A DNA stretch of 64,000 nt, from the NCBI RefSeq assembly GCF_002795265.1, contig NZ_CP024870.1:1-64000 (forward strand). The letters are read 5' to 3'. The stretch comes from Spiroplasma clarkii (GTDB lineage: Bacteria; Bacillota_I; Bacilli_A; Mycoplasmatales; Mycoplasmataceae). Numbering within the stretch: the first letter of the stretch is position 1; each line of letters starts with the position of its first letter. A program made the translations under genes and the position numbers. This document shows, piece after piece, positions 25,911 through 37,435 of the stretch. The notes under the pieces were generated by a model that worked only from the letters and a program-made list of their open reading frames with translations, did no database searches and was not told the DNA's origin.

Positions 25911-26132
25911 ATGAAAAAATTTGTAAGAAGAAAAAAAGTAAACTTCTTTGCTAAAAACAACATAGATTATATTGACTATAAAGATGTTGAATTATTGAAA
26001 AAATTCATTTCTGGAAATGGACAGATTTTACCAAGAAGAATTACAGGTACTTCACCAAAACACCAAAGAATGCTGGCAACTGCAATTAAAAGAGCCAGAG
26101 TTGTTGGATTGCTACCATTTGTTGTTCAATAA
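25911..26132 (+). CDS. rpsR: ribosomal protein bS18
   Basis: A 73-residue basic 30S protein. It has the S18 signatures [31 protein letters not shown] and [21 protein letters not shown]. It lies 20 bases after ssb, with AAGGAG upstream (25896-25901), as third gene of the rpsF operon. No zinc-type Cys motif is present. Confidence 0.97.
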   Translation: MKKFVRRKKVNFFAKNNIDYIDYKDVELLKKFISGNGQILPRRITGTSPKHQRMLATAIKRARVVGLLPFVVQ

Positions 26133-26148
26133 TTATTAATAAACATTT

Positions 26149-26176
26149 AAGTGCCTAAAAAATGGGTGCTTTTTTA
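26149..26176 (+). terminator. terminator after rpsR
   Basis: AAGTGCC pairs with GGGTGCTT (two G-T pairs) around an A-rich loop and leads into a T-run. Confidence 0.7.
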
Positions 26177-26183
26177 ATACTTT

Positions 26184-26189
26184 GATATA
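26184..26189 (+). promoter_or_regulatory. -10 element of rplI-dnaB
   Basis: The -10-like sequence TATAAT lies only about 20 bases before the rplI ATG at 26208, so the transcript would have a very short leader. Confidence 0.5.
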
Positions 26190-26207
26190 ATAATTATGGT
26201 GATAAAT

Positions 26208-26654
26208 ATGAAAGTAATATTAATTAAAGATGTTAAAAATTATGGACAAAAAGATCAAATTGTTGAGGTTAGTGATGGTTATGCAGCAAATTACTTAATT
26301 CCAAAGGGGTTTGCCATAAAAGCAACCAAAGATGACTTGAGTCATTTGAATGTTAGACTAAAAAAAGAAGAACAAGAAATTTCAGGACAGAAAATTAAAA
26401 ATGATTTGTTAAAAAAAGAAATTGAAGCTATTGAATTAAAGTTTCATCTAAGGGTTATGGATAAAAAACCTTTCGGAACTATTTCATTAACTCAAATTTG
26501 TGACAGACTTAATAAAGAATTTGGTTTAAACATAGATAAGCGTAAATTTGTAAGTCATGAAAACTTAAATAAGCTAGGTTTGCATTACTTAAAAATTAAA
26601 TTAGACTTTAAAGTTGTAGCAACTTTAAAAGTCCTAGTGGAAGGGAAAGAATAA
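26208..26654 (+). CDS. rplI: ribosomal protein bL9
   Basis: 50S protein with the canonical start MKVILIKDVKNYGQKDQIVEV and DGYAANYLIPKGFAIKAT, then the long connecting helix and C-terminal domain. The 148-residue length matches the family. ATG 26208 is chosen over the in-frame ATG 26196 because MKVI is the family N terminus. Its stop overlaps the dnaB start by one base. Confidence 0.95.
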   Translation: MKVILIKDVKNYGQKDQIVEVSDGYAANYLIPKGFAIKATKDDLSHLNVRLKKEEQEISGQKIKNDLLKKEIEAIELKFHLRVMDKKPFGTISLTQICDRLNKEFGLNIDKRKFVSHENLNKLGLHYLKIKLDFKVVATLKVLVEGKE

Positions 26655-28012
26655 TGACAAATGAATTTGAGGTAAATTCCATCAACATACTTTTGAATGC
26701 TGAAAAATATGTTTTGGCAGTTGCAATGCACTCTCCAAAGGCATGTTTTGAAATTATTACCCAACTTGAGCAAACAGACTTTTCTTCTGATGCTCACAGT
26801 ATAATTTTTGAAACTATTCAAGAAGTTTCTCAAACAGGAACCAAGGTGTCAAGTGCAACTGTTATCAACAAGTTACAAGAAAACAAGTTGTTAGCAAAAA
26901 TTGGGGGAATTGAAGCCATAACTGATATAAACTCATTTTATATTACAGATGAGGGATTTGAAGACCACATTGAAGTAATTTTTAAAAGTTCAATGGGAAG
27001 ACAATTAGACAGAGCAATTGGTGAAATCAAGCAACTTCGTGATAGTAGATCACCAGTTCTAGATGTTTTTATGGCTGCCCAACAAAAAATTATGGGAATT
27101 AGAACTGAAATTAAAAAGGATGATGCAGTTCCAATTAAAGAAACAGTTGTTGAAGTAATTAAAAAAATTGATAACTTGCAAAATAGTGGTGGGTCACTAA
27201 TAAATGGTATACCTTCAGGATTTACAGATATTGACAGTATTACCAATGGCTGACAAAAAGGAGACTTTATTATTTTGGCGGCTCGTCCATCAATGGGTAA
27301 AACTGCCTTTGCTTTAAACTTAGCAACAAATGCCGCTAAAAGAAACAAGGGTGTTGTCTTTTTTTCACTAGAGATGCCCAAAGAACAACTTGTACAAAGA
27401 ATTTTAGCCTCAGAATCAACAGTGGATTCAAACTTGTTGAGAATCCCTGCAGGTTTAAACCAAGATAAATGAAAACTTATTACTAGTGCTGGGGATAAAA
27501 TCCAAAAGATGAATATTGTTATTGATGATACCCCTGGACTTAATGTTATGCAAATTCAGTCTAAGTTAAGAAAGATCAAAAGAGATTTTGAGATTGAAGT
27601 TTGTTTCATTGATTATTTACAATTGATTTCATCAGTTAACAACAGATTTGATAGTCGTCAAAATGAAGTTGCTGCAATTTCTCGTCAATTAAAGTTAATT
27701 GCTAGGGAATTAAACATCCCAGTTATTTGTTTATCTCAACTTTCACGTAGTGTTGAAAAAAGAGAAGAAAAAACACCATTAATGTCAGACTTGCGTGATT
27801 CAGGAGCCATTGAACAAGATGCCGACATTATTATGTTCTTGTATCGTGAAGATTATTATGCAAAAAGAGAAGAATATTCAATGCAAAGCGGCAGTCAAGT
27901 TGAACCAACTGATGTAATTATTTCAAAACATCGTAACGGTGCAACTGGAACAGTAAAAGTTCAATTTGCAAAAAATTGTGGTAAATTTATGGACCAATCA
28001 AAAAATAACTAA
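26654..28012 (+). CDS. dnaB: replicative DNA helicase DnaB
   Basis: Hexameric 5'-3' helicase at the fork. The 452-residue product has the N-terminal helical collar (residues 1-150), then the RecA-like motor. The motor carries Walker [12 protein letters not shown], a [12 protein letters not shown] segment, Walker [22 protein letters not shown] and [17 protein letters not shown]. Two TGA-Trp codons split the standard-code frame. Translationally coupled to rplI through ATGA-type overlap (TAATG). Confidence 0.97.
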
Positions 28013-28031
28013 AAATTGTTAAATTTTAACA

Positions 28032-28037
28032 TATAAT
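28032..28037 (+). promoter_or_regulatory. -10 element of the lipoprotein gene
   Basis: TATAAT, 29 bases before the ATG at 28066. The inverted repeat GTTAAA-TTTTAAC sits just upstream; no spaced -35 is obvious. Confidence 0.5.
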
Positions 28038-28065
28038 ATATAGGTACAAAAAAGGAGAAATAACT

Positions 28066-29103
28066 ATGAAAAAATTACTATCTGTTTTAGCTGGGGTTGC
28101 CATATGTTCATCTTCACTTACTAGTGTTGTGGCATGTAGTGTAAGAAAAGAACTAATGACAGTACTTGTTAATGGAGATGAAGATACTAATACAACCGAT
28201 TATGACACAAACTTTAGAAAAGGAATGTTAGCTGACGGTGTTTATCAGCTTATGAATGCAGTTACCTACACTCCAAGTAAGTACCAAAATGCTGAAAAAA
28301 GAGCAGCATTTGAAAAAGTTCTTGGTGAAAGTGGTCAAGCCTTATCAATAAGTAAAGTTTTTGATAACAAGCCAGATAAAACTGATGATGAAAAAGAATT
28401 TTGAGCTTCATATTGAGCTGCTCGAAACACTAATTTTAGAACCTTTTCATTTGCAGATAGTAACATTGGAACCTACAAGTTAAAAGATGTCAAACCCTTT
28501 TTACAAACTATAGTAGTTGATGCAAGTGGTGATGAAACTAAAACAACATATGAAGAAATTACAGTTTCAGATAAAACCATTGGAGACTATACAAGTGATG
28601 ATGAAACCAAATCCCTTTTTGATGGTTTTAAATTTGATGACATTAAAATGTTGGGTTTTAAGCCTGAAACCCTGACTAATGTAGTGCCAGAACCTGAAGA
28701 ACCTGAATCAGATGATGCTTTGGCAATTAAAGAGTTTACAGATGAGCTTGCAATTAATCACAAAGAGAATAATGAACTTAATCTAAAAACTTTGTATTAT
28801 TCAAAAACCTCAACCAATAGTTTTGACTTAACTTTTAATGACCCAGGTGAAAAAAATGATGAGAAAAACTTTAATATTAACTACTCAATTTCAGCCGGAA
28901 TGATTATTAGATGAAATATTGGAAGAGTGACCTTGTCAGCAGATACAGAGAACAAGGTAACCACAAGCAAATATGCTTACTGATTTGAACCAACAAAATA
29001 CCAATTTAGTGTTCAAGAAGTCTCAGATCAAGGTACCGAAGACATGTTTAGGGGAATTGACTCAAACCCAGAAGAAATTAATGTTACAATAAAAAGAAGC
29101 TAG
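28066..29103 (+). CDS. lipoprotein of unknown function
   Basis: A 345-residue surface protein. The N terminus MKKLLSVLAGVAICSS leads to a lipobox-like TSVVAC with the lipidated Cys at residue 24, as in spiroplasma and entomoplasma lipoproteins. The mature part is hydrophilic, Asp/Glu/Thr-rich, with no recognised domain. Several TGA-Trp codons fragment it under the standard code. An AAGGAG ribosome-binding site and its own promoter and terminator make it a monocistronic unit. Confidence 0.85.
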
Positions 29104-29105
29104 CT

Positions 29106-29132
29106 AAAATACCTTAATAAAGGTATTTTTTG
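29106..29132 (+). terminator. terminator after the lipoprotein gene
   Basis: AAAATACCTT (29106-29115) and AAGGTATTTT (29120-29129) form a perfect stem with loop AATA, followed by T residues. Confidence 0.8.
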
Positions 29133-29202
29133 CATTCCTTTATTGTTTAAATCAAATATAATTTATGAGATAATAATTTAAGATTGAACTTGGAGGTAAA
29201 CT

Positions 29203-32200
29203 ATGAAATTCTACATAAAAAGAGATAAAGAGATGTATGTTGTAGTTGATGCATTGATAAATCAACCAGTTGCCTCTTTTATTGATGAGCAAGATGCTCA
29301 CAAATTTATCCAGTCTTTAATAAAATTGCCTACCAAAAAAGCTCCCTTTGAATTTATTAACAAAACTTTTCCTGGCAAAATGAATCTGGTTACTGATGAG
29401 GGACAAACTCAAGAATGGTCAAAACAAAAGTTTAATGCAAATGATTTAACTGATAAAAAGTTTTTACAAGAAACCATCAGAAATATTAATAATAAAACCA
29501 ATTCTCAAAAAAACTATATGAAAAGTTTTGAACAAGAGAGAATTGATGAAAACTTCATTCGCCGAATTGTTGCTGAAATGCAATTAGATTTTTTATTAAA
29601 ACAAGGTCAACAAATTGTTCAAGTTAAAGAACCAATTTACATTGGAGGTTATCCGCAATCTGCCAGCAGAAATGAAAACTTTAGTGATCGATGACAAGAT
29701 GACTATGATAATAAAAAAAGCCAACAGATCAATCGTTCAAGACAAAGAAATTACTTTGAGAACATAGAGGATATGGAAGAAAATTACATTAACCAGCACA
29801 ACAACAGAGTTAATAATAATTTTGATGAGTTTAGTAATGATTCTAGATCCCAAGCTCGTTACAATGATTATCAACAAGCCAGAAACTATGAAGCAGACAC
29901 TACTAACCAAAGCTATCAACAACAAAGTCGCCATAAAAACCAGGCTGAAAGATATGCAAATTCAAGTGCAGATAGCCAACAATATCAAAATCGCTTTGAC
30001 TCGAAGTTTGACAACCATTATGATGAAACTGCTGAAAATAAAAGAAGATACAATCAAAGACAAGATTTTGCTGATACCAACAAATCACAAAGTTCATTTG
30101 ATGCTAGAAACCAAAGTGCTCATGATTCAAGAGTGGGGAATACAGCCTCAAATCATGATGAACAAAAAAGCTATGAAATGAATCAAGCAAAGTCTAATAA
30201 TAGAATGTGAAATGAAGAGAGAAATTCTAATAATCTAAATGATAGAAGATTCGATGAGGAATATAGCAACCAAAGAGGATTTAGATCAAAAAACACAAAT
30301 GCCATGGATGAAAATTATCAAGAAGCATTGCGCAAAGAGAAACAAAAATTTCAAAACCAAGAAGACATTGTTGATAACAATGATTTTAGTGCTTCTCAAA
30401 GTTCATATAAGAACCAAAGACAAAATGAAGCAAACAGAGAATGAAATGATCAAAACCATTATTTAGATAATAATTCAAGAAATTATCAAAATCATTCAAA
30501 TAAAAGAGACAACTATGCTAATGGAAATAGCAATAATCAAAGTACTTTGAATAATGAAAAATTAAATAGAAGTCGAAGCAATTCTGATGAGCGTGGAAAC
30601 GAAAGCAACAATAGTCATTCTAGTGATGAGGAGTACTATTCGAATAATAATGATCACCGAGATTCTCAAAGCAGTTCAAAGTTTAACGACTCAGCACATG
30701 ATGATTATTTAGGAGTTAATGATAAAAATTCAAGATCAACAAAATCAGAAGACAGTAACTCTAAATATGACAAAAAAAAATCAAATCAAAATAAATTTCA
30801 AGCATCAAGAGATGGCAATGATTTTTCAGACAGCAGCAACTATCAAAATTCAAAAAATGATTCTAGATTTAATGATTCAAAAAATAATTTGAGATCTAAT
30901 CAAAACAAATCTGACTCAGCACATAATGACTATTCAGAAGACAATAATAAAAATTCAAGATCTACAAAATCAAAATCAATGAGAAGCAATGATGATTTTT
31001 CAGAAGATAGAGATTATCAAAGTGGATCTGAATTTGGCAACTCAAAAAATGAATATGATTCAAAATCTAAATATGATAAAAAAGATTCATCATATAACAA
31101 TCGCTTTAATGAAAATTCAAATAAAAACAGATCTCAAACATCAAGGGATGACAATGATTTTTCAGACAGCATCAACTATCAAAATTCAAAAAATAATTTG
31201 AGATCTAATCAAAACAAATCTGCATCAGAATCTGAATTCGACAAAAGAAACTTGGCAAACAAATCTGACTCAGCACATGATGATTATTTAGAAGCTAATA
31301 ATAAAAATTCAAAATCTGCTAGCAACTTTGATTATTCTGATAATGTTTCAAATCAAAATAAATCAAAATCAATGAAAAGCAATGATGATTATTCAGATGA
31401 CAGAGATTATCAAAGTAACTCTGAATTTGATAGTTCAAAAAATGAATATGATTCAAAAGCTAAATATGACAAAAGAAATTCATCATATGATAATCGTTTT
31501 GATGAAAACTCAAATAAAAACAAATCTCAAGCATCAAGGGATGACAATGATTTTTCAGACAGCAATGACTATCAAAATTCAAAAAATGATTCTAGATTTA
31601 ATGATTCAAAAAATAATTTGAGATCTAATCAAAACAAATCTGCATCAGAATCTGAATTCGACAAAAGAAACTTGGCCAACAAATCTGACTCAGCACATGA
31701 TTACTATTCAGAAGACAACAATAAAAATTCAAGATCTGCAAAATCAAAATCTGATAGTGATTTTGATAATGTTTCAAATCAAAATAAATCAAAATCAATG
31801 AGAAGCAATGATGACTATTCAGAAGACAAAGATTATCAAAGTAACTCTGAATTTGATAGTTCAAAAAATGAATATGATTCAAAATCTAAATATGACAAAA
31901 AAAATTCAAATCAAAACAAATCTCAAGCATCAAGGGATGGCAATGATTTTGCAGATAGCAACAACTATCAAAATTCAAAAAACGGTTTGAGATCTAATCA
32001 AAACAAATCTGACTCAGAACATGATGATTACTTAGACAATGATTTAGATCAAAACAGATTTCAATCAATGAAAGAAAGCAAAAACCTTAGAGATAGTAAT
32101 GAGTATCAAAATTCTAATGAAAATTATCAACAAGAGAGTAAGTTTAATAACAAAGATGTAAACAAACAAAAAGATTTTAGAGAAAATAGTGATATTGTTG

Positions 32201-35200
32201 ATAACAATGATTTTAGTGATTCTCTAAGTAAACAAGGTGCAAGAGCAGCCAACAGTAATTGAAATACTGAAGATGCTAAATTTTTTGAAGATGCAGTCAA
32301 TGCTCAATTAAGCAGAGAAAAAGAAAACAACAACAAAAAAGCCAAGAGTGCTGAATCAGATCTTGTTGAATCAAGAGGTGCTAATGAAAAAAAACAAATA
32401 GTTGTAGATTCAGATACAAACAGAATAAGTGATGAGGATTTTCATGCTGATGATTCAAATACTGAAGAGTTTGTTGCTAACTTCGAAGAGGTTGCAAGTA
32501 AAAAACAAAATAAAAAACAAATTGATGCAAATGATTCAAACCAATCAGGAGTCAAATTAGCAGAAGATACTGATAAATTAGAAGCTAAGCCATTGAGTTG
32601 TAAAGAAAAAAAACTTGAAGAAAAAAAATTAAAAAAATTAGAAAAAGAAAGAAGACAAACCAAAAAACAAGATGAACTTGTAACTGAGCAAGAAAACAAT
32701 GATCAAGAATACTTTGTTGATGATCAAAAACTAGAAGCTTTAATTGCAAAAATGAATGATAAACAAAAGGACACCTCATTTTTAAAAATTGATTCAGATG
32801 AAGCAGATGCTGAATCTAACTTAAAAAACAAAAGCATTGAAGAAACTTTAAAAAATAAAGACAAAGACACCAATGCCAAAAATGTCACTAGAGATAATGC
32901 TGATGCAAAATCAGAAGTCGATGATCAAATTAGTGAAGCTATGAAATTACTTGAAGATAGTTCAGAAACTGAACCACAAAGAAACGCAAAAGATAAAAAT
33001 TCTGCAAAAAAAAGCAAAGCAAATATTGAAGACAATCAAGATGGCAAAGACGCAATTCCAGGAAATAAAACTGATGATAATATTGATATTTCTTCACCAA
33101 GAGAACTTTATTCTTCATTAATCAACACTGAAGATTTTGATGACCAAATACAACAAACATCACCAAAATCTGCTCGAGCAAATAGAAAATCACCATCATC
33201 AAAATCAGTACCGCCAATTTATAATGAACCAGAGGAATTGTTGGGAAACAGAGATGGAGTGATTGATTTTAGAAATGAAGCACAAATTAGCGATCCTGAA
33301 ATTCAACAAAAAAATAAGGACTACTGAAGTTCAGATTGAAGAAAACCAGTTAAATCAAATACAAGTTCAGAACAAGAGTTTAATTCAAATGATGATGAAG
33401 CTGAGTTGAAAAATAAACCCTCAATGAGAAAACTAAATGAAGCATTTGCACAAAGCCAAGGTAAGTCTAAGAAAAGTGCCAATGCAAATGACACAATTGA
33501 TGACTTTTATGATGATGACTATATTGATGAAACCAACAAAGAGAAATTATCAAATGCAAGAGGGAGTGAAAATTCTGCTGAACAATATTTTGGAGATAGA
33601 CAACTTAAAAATCTTGATTCAAATTCTAGACCTTCACAATTTACTGGTAAAAATAAAGATGCAGAATATAAAAACCAAAATTTAGCAAATAACAATGGAG
33701 ATTATGATGACCATGATTTTTATGCTACACCAATAAGCAATAAAGATGCAGTTAAAAATTTAGATGATGAAAGAAATCAATTAAGTAGACAAAATCAAAA
33801 TGATAAAGCTACTTCTGGAAAGAATAAAACCAATCTCGGAAATAAAGGTGCAAGAACTTTTACAAGCCCAAATGATTCAGACTATGTTAATAATCTTGAA
33901 GACTACAATCAAACTCCATCAAGTCAAAGAGCAATGGGGAAACAAAATAGCAAAACACCATTAGGTCAATACCCCAACGATTTTAGAAATTCTGATTCAG
34001 GTTATGGTGATGTTAACAATCCCCAACAAACTGCTTCTGACATGAGAGCCCAAGGTCTTCAAGGTGACCCAAGTTATTTAGCAAATGATCAAAATCAATC
34101 AGCTAGAAGAAATCAAAATAACAACGCCCCAATGAATCAAGACCTTAATGATTTTAACCAAGCAGAAAATTACAAAGATGCTTCTGGAAAAAATAAAAAC
34201 AATCTTGGGAATAAAGGTTCAAGAACTTTTACAAATCCAAATGACTTAGACAATGCTAATAATTTTGAAAACTATAATCAAACTCTGCTGGACCAAAGAG
34301 CAATGGGAAAACAAGGCGACCCAAGATATCTAGCAAATGACCCAAATCAATTCGACAAAGAAAACCAAAATGGCAAAGCACCATTAGGCCAACATCCAAA
34401 TGACTTTAGAAATTCAGGCTATGGTGATGTTAACAATCCCCAACAAACAGATTCTGACATGAGAGCCCAAGGTCTTCAAGGTGACCCAAGATATTTAGCA
34501 AATGATCAAAATCAATCAGCTAGAAGAAATCAAAATAACAATGCCCCAATGAGTCAAGATCCAAAAGGTTTTGCAAGTCAGTTTAACAATGAAGGTGCAA
34601 GACTAAACCCTCTAACCCAAAATCAAGTAAATCCAAGCTATGATGAGGATATTGATGATTTCTATGATGACTACAAAACAGACCCAACTCCAAAATCACT
34701 GAAAAATATAGCCAACAATCTGCAAAATGATGATGACTTTTATGAAGATGATGTAACTGAATTTGATGATAATGGGCTTGAAACTAATTTAATTAATCTT
34801 GAAGAGGCAGTTCAACCAAGTCAAAATTATGGTAAAGTTTCAAGAGGAATTGGTAATGCTTATGGAAAAAACAAAAACCAAGAGCCATTGCCCCCAGGTA
34901 CCCTAGATCCAAGTCAAAACCAACAGTCAGGAGTTTCAAGCCTACAAGGCAAACCTGCAAATCAATATCTTGGCAACCAACCAAATTATAATCAAGGTTC
35001 AAAACAATATCAAAGTGAAATTGATCAATTGAGGGCAAAACAAAGAGGCGGTCAAGGTTATGATGGATTGGATAGAGAACACCTATTAAATCAGCAGTTA
35101 CCAACAGGTTATCCAGTAAATGTAGCAATTCAAAAATATGGAATTGATTATGAAAAATTGGGGTATAGAGACTATCAACCACCCCAAGCCCAGAACCATG

Positions 35201-35832
35201 CAAAAAACTTGCTTCAAAACACTGAAAGCAGTGATATTAACTTTAAGCAAAACTACCAACAGTCTGCAAAATCAGCAACTGTTGATGATTATTTAAAATA
35301 CTCTGCTTCATCTCCATATATAAGCAATGGGGAATACAATGAAACATTATTCGGTGAACAAATGTTATTTGGTGGAATTATGAAATTTAACAATAATGCC
35401 GATGATGATAGTTTGGGTGAAGTGGCTGCTTTTTCAAGTGTTAAAACTATGCAGCCAAAACCTGCTGTAAGGACTCAAATCACCCCTCAACAACCAGTAA
35501 CACCAAAGCCAGTAAATGATTGAAGTCGTGATTTACCTTCACTTGATGAGTTACATGAACAAATGCAAGCAAAACCACCAGCATTTTCTCAACCAGCAAC
35601 ACCAAAACCAGCACTTGAAAATCCAGCTCCGCAACAGGAAGTAAAACCAAGTAAAGATCCAAATGTGCTGGACTTAGGACCCATTGATGAAGAAGATGAT
35701 ATATTTTCAACTCCAAGAAGTGATTTGGATAAAACAAGTGATGATAAATTAACCAAAGAAGAGATGAAAGCATTGAAAAAAATTCGCAAAGACCAAGAAA
35801 AAAACCGCAACAGAAAAGCAAAGGGGTTCTAG
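29203..35832 (+). CDS. giant low-complexity repeat protein (2209 residues), unknown function
   Basis: One frame of 2210 codons without TAA or TAG. Residues 1 to about 165 look folded (MKFYIKRDKEMYVVVDALIN...). The rest is Asn/Ser/Asp/Lys/Gln-rich and predicted disordered. Block A (about 496-960) holds tandem units starting DSAHDDY; block B (about 1537-1786) holds two long copies with NKGSRTFTNPND and MRAQGLQGDP. Asp/Tyr clusters (IDDFYDDDY, DDDFYEDD) recur. A Lys/Glu helix lies near 1130, and the C terminus is basic (KALKKIRKDQEKNRNRKAKGF). No signal peptide, membrane segment or LPXTG is visible, so a cytoplasmic scaffold is likelier than an adhesin, but that is inference. ung starts one base after its stop. 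Confidence 0.85.
30688..32040 (+). repeat. tandem coding repeat block A
   Basis: Units beginning with the codons for DSAHDDY start at 30688, 30913, 31267, 31687 and 32011 (lengths 225, 354, 420 and 324 bases). Units two and three share long near-identical runs, for example 31201-31286 and 31621-31706 at a 420-base offset. Confidence 0.85.
33811..34560 (+). repeat. direct coding repeat block B
   Basis: Two copies, about 33811-34140 and 34180-34560. Each runs from a (T/A)SGKNK-NLGNKG segment through GYGDVNNPQQT to NQSARRNQNNNAPM. The second has an internal extra GDPRYLAND segment. Confidence 0.8.
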
Positions 35833-35833
35833 T

Positions 35834-36502
35834 ATGATTGGTGAATTATTTGCAAATTTAGATCTTGAGTGGTTAGAACTTTTTGAAAGAATTAATGCCA
35901 AAGAAGAAATTACTTCAATTTTGTCAAGAATAACAAATTTTGAAGAAGTATACCCAGATCAAGCAGATATTTTTAGAGTTTTTCAACTTGTAAAACCCTC
36001 AGCAATTAAGGTTGTGATTTTGGGTCAAGACCCATATCATGGTCCAAATCAAGCAAATGGGATTGCTTTTAGTGTTAAAACTGGGGTAAAAATGCCACCA
36101 AGCTTACGCAATATCTTTAGGGAATTAAAATCAGATTTAAACATAGATCGGACTGAAACTGATCTCTCAGATTGGGTAAAACAAGGAGTTTTCTTGTTAA
36201 ATTCAAGTTTAACAGTTCAAAAAAATAAACCCGGATCACATTCCAAATTAGGTTGAGAAAACATCATAATTAAAATTTTACAAGAGTTATGCACAATAAA
36301 CCCGAAAATAATTTTTTGTTTATGGGGAAATCAAGCAAAAAAGATTTATAATAATATAAGATGCATTGGAGTAGAAGTGTTGGCCTCAGCCCATCCCTCT
36401 CCATTCAGTTTTAAGAGAGGTTTTGAAAACTCAAAGCCATTTTCTAAAATTAATGCACTATTATTCGCTAACAATCAGTCGGTCATAAAATGAAGCAACT
36501 AG
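35834..36502 (+). CDS. ung: uracil-DNA glycosylase
   Basis: Removes uracil from DNA, the first step of base excision repair. The 222-residue product carries the catalytic water-activating motif GQDPYHGPNQANGIAFSV and the DNA-intercalating HPSPFSFKRGFENSKPFSKIN (family HPSPLS). The last 80 residues lie beyond a TGA-Trp at 36254. The gene starts one base after the giant repeat gene, so it depends on that transcript and on translation reaching its end. Confidence 0.95.
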
Positions 36503-36512
36503 ACAGGGGAAA

Positions 36513-37424
36513 ATGATGAAAAATTTAATTGTAAAACTGCTTGAAGGAAACAATCTGGCAATTTATATGTCAGCATTAATTGGATTCTTTGTTTTAGCAT
36601 ATATCATATATAATAGTGTCTCTTATTTTGTTCTAAGAGAAAGGTATCATGGGATTAGATTTACCACAAAAAATATTGCTTATATTACAATGTTTACTGC
36701 TGTAAGTGTTAGTGTCACTATAGTTATTTCATTAACAGCACCAATTACAGTCTTCCCCCCAATTAGGATTGCCTTTGAAGGGGTTATGGTGAAGATTACT
36801 GGGTTTATTTTTGGTCCAATTGTTGGAGTAATTGTTGGTTTAATTACTGAAGTATTGGTAATGCTTTTTGTTCCATCATTTATTCACCCAGCTTTCATAA
36901 TTTCAGTAATTTGTTTTGGATTTATTGCTGGAATAGGATCAAGTTTTCTAAGGGTTGGACATGGTAACAACTGAATCTTAATGTCAATAATAAATGTTTT
37001 CTTAATTTCTTTTACCATCTTTATTTATTTTGTCATTGAATATTCATCTCATGAAACTTTCTTAATTTTAAATGTCACTATGAATAAAAATGTCTTTAAA
37101 TGAGTATTTTTATCTTCTGTTTTATCTTGTACATTTATAATTTGGGGAATTTTCATAGTCATGATGGCAACAGGTAAAAGAAAATCATTAAATGTTGCTT
37201 TACCAATTTTACTATTTGCAACAGCCACAGAGTATTTAGTAACATCAGTCATTTCCGCCTGGGGGGACAGTGAGTTTTTAGGACTGTCCAATTCAGCAGA
37301 TGATGCATATATTGTAATGTTAATGTCTCGCTTGGTTCAAGCACCATTAAAAGTTGTGTTTAATACCCTAGTTTTATACTATACATATAAAGCAGTTTCA
37401 CCACTGATTAAGCGAGATAGATAG
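36513..37424 (+). CDS. ECF transporter S-component-like membrane protein
   Basis: A 303-residue protein with about seven hydrophobic segments. The second segment region, TKNIAYITMFTAVSVSV, followed by IRIAFEGVMVKITGFIFGPIVGVIVGLITE, has the conserved arrangement of vitamin-specific ECF S components. The vitamin is not evident; a folate-type S component is one possibility. ATG 36513 or the adjacent ATG 36516 could start it after the AGGGG ribosome-binding site. No ATPase or EcfT genes are nearby, so it would use a shared module. Confidence 0.72.
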
Positions 37425-37435
37425 GCTTGAGATAA

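Noticed and set aside
30660-32060. CRISPR array
   Set aside because: The repeats are long, imperfect, coding and without constant-length unique spacers; no cas genes are near.
29203-35832. Adhesin or S-layer protein
   Set aside because: No signal peptide, lipobox, membrane helix or sorting motif was found in the protein.
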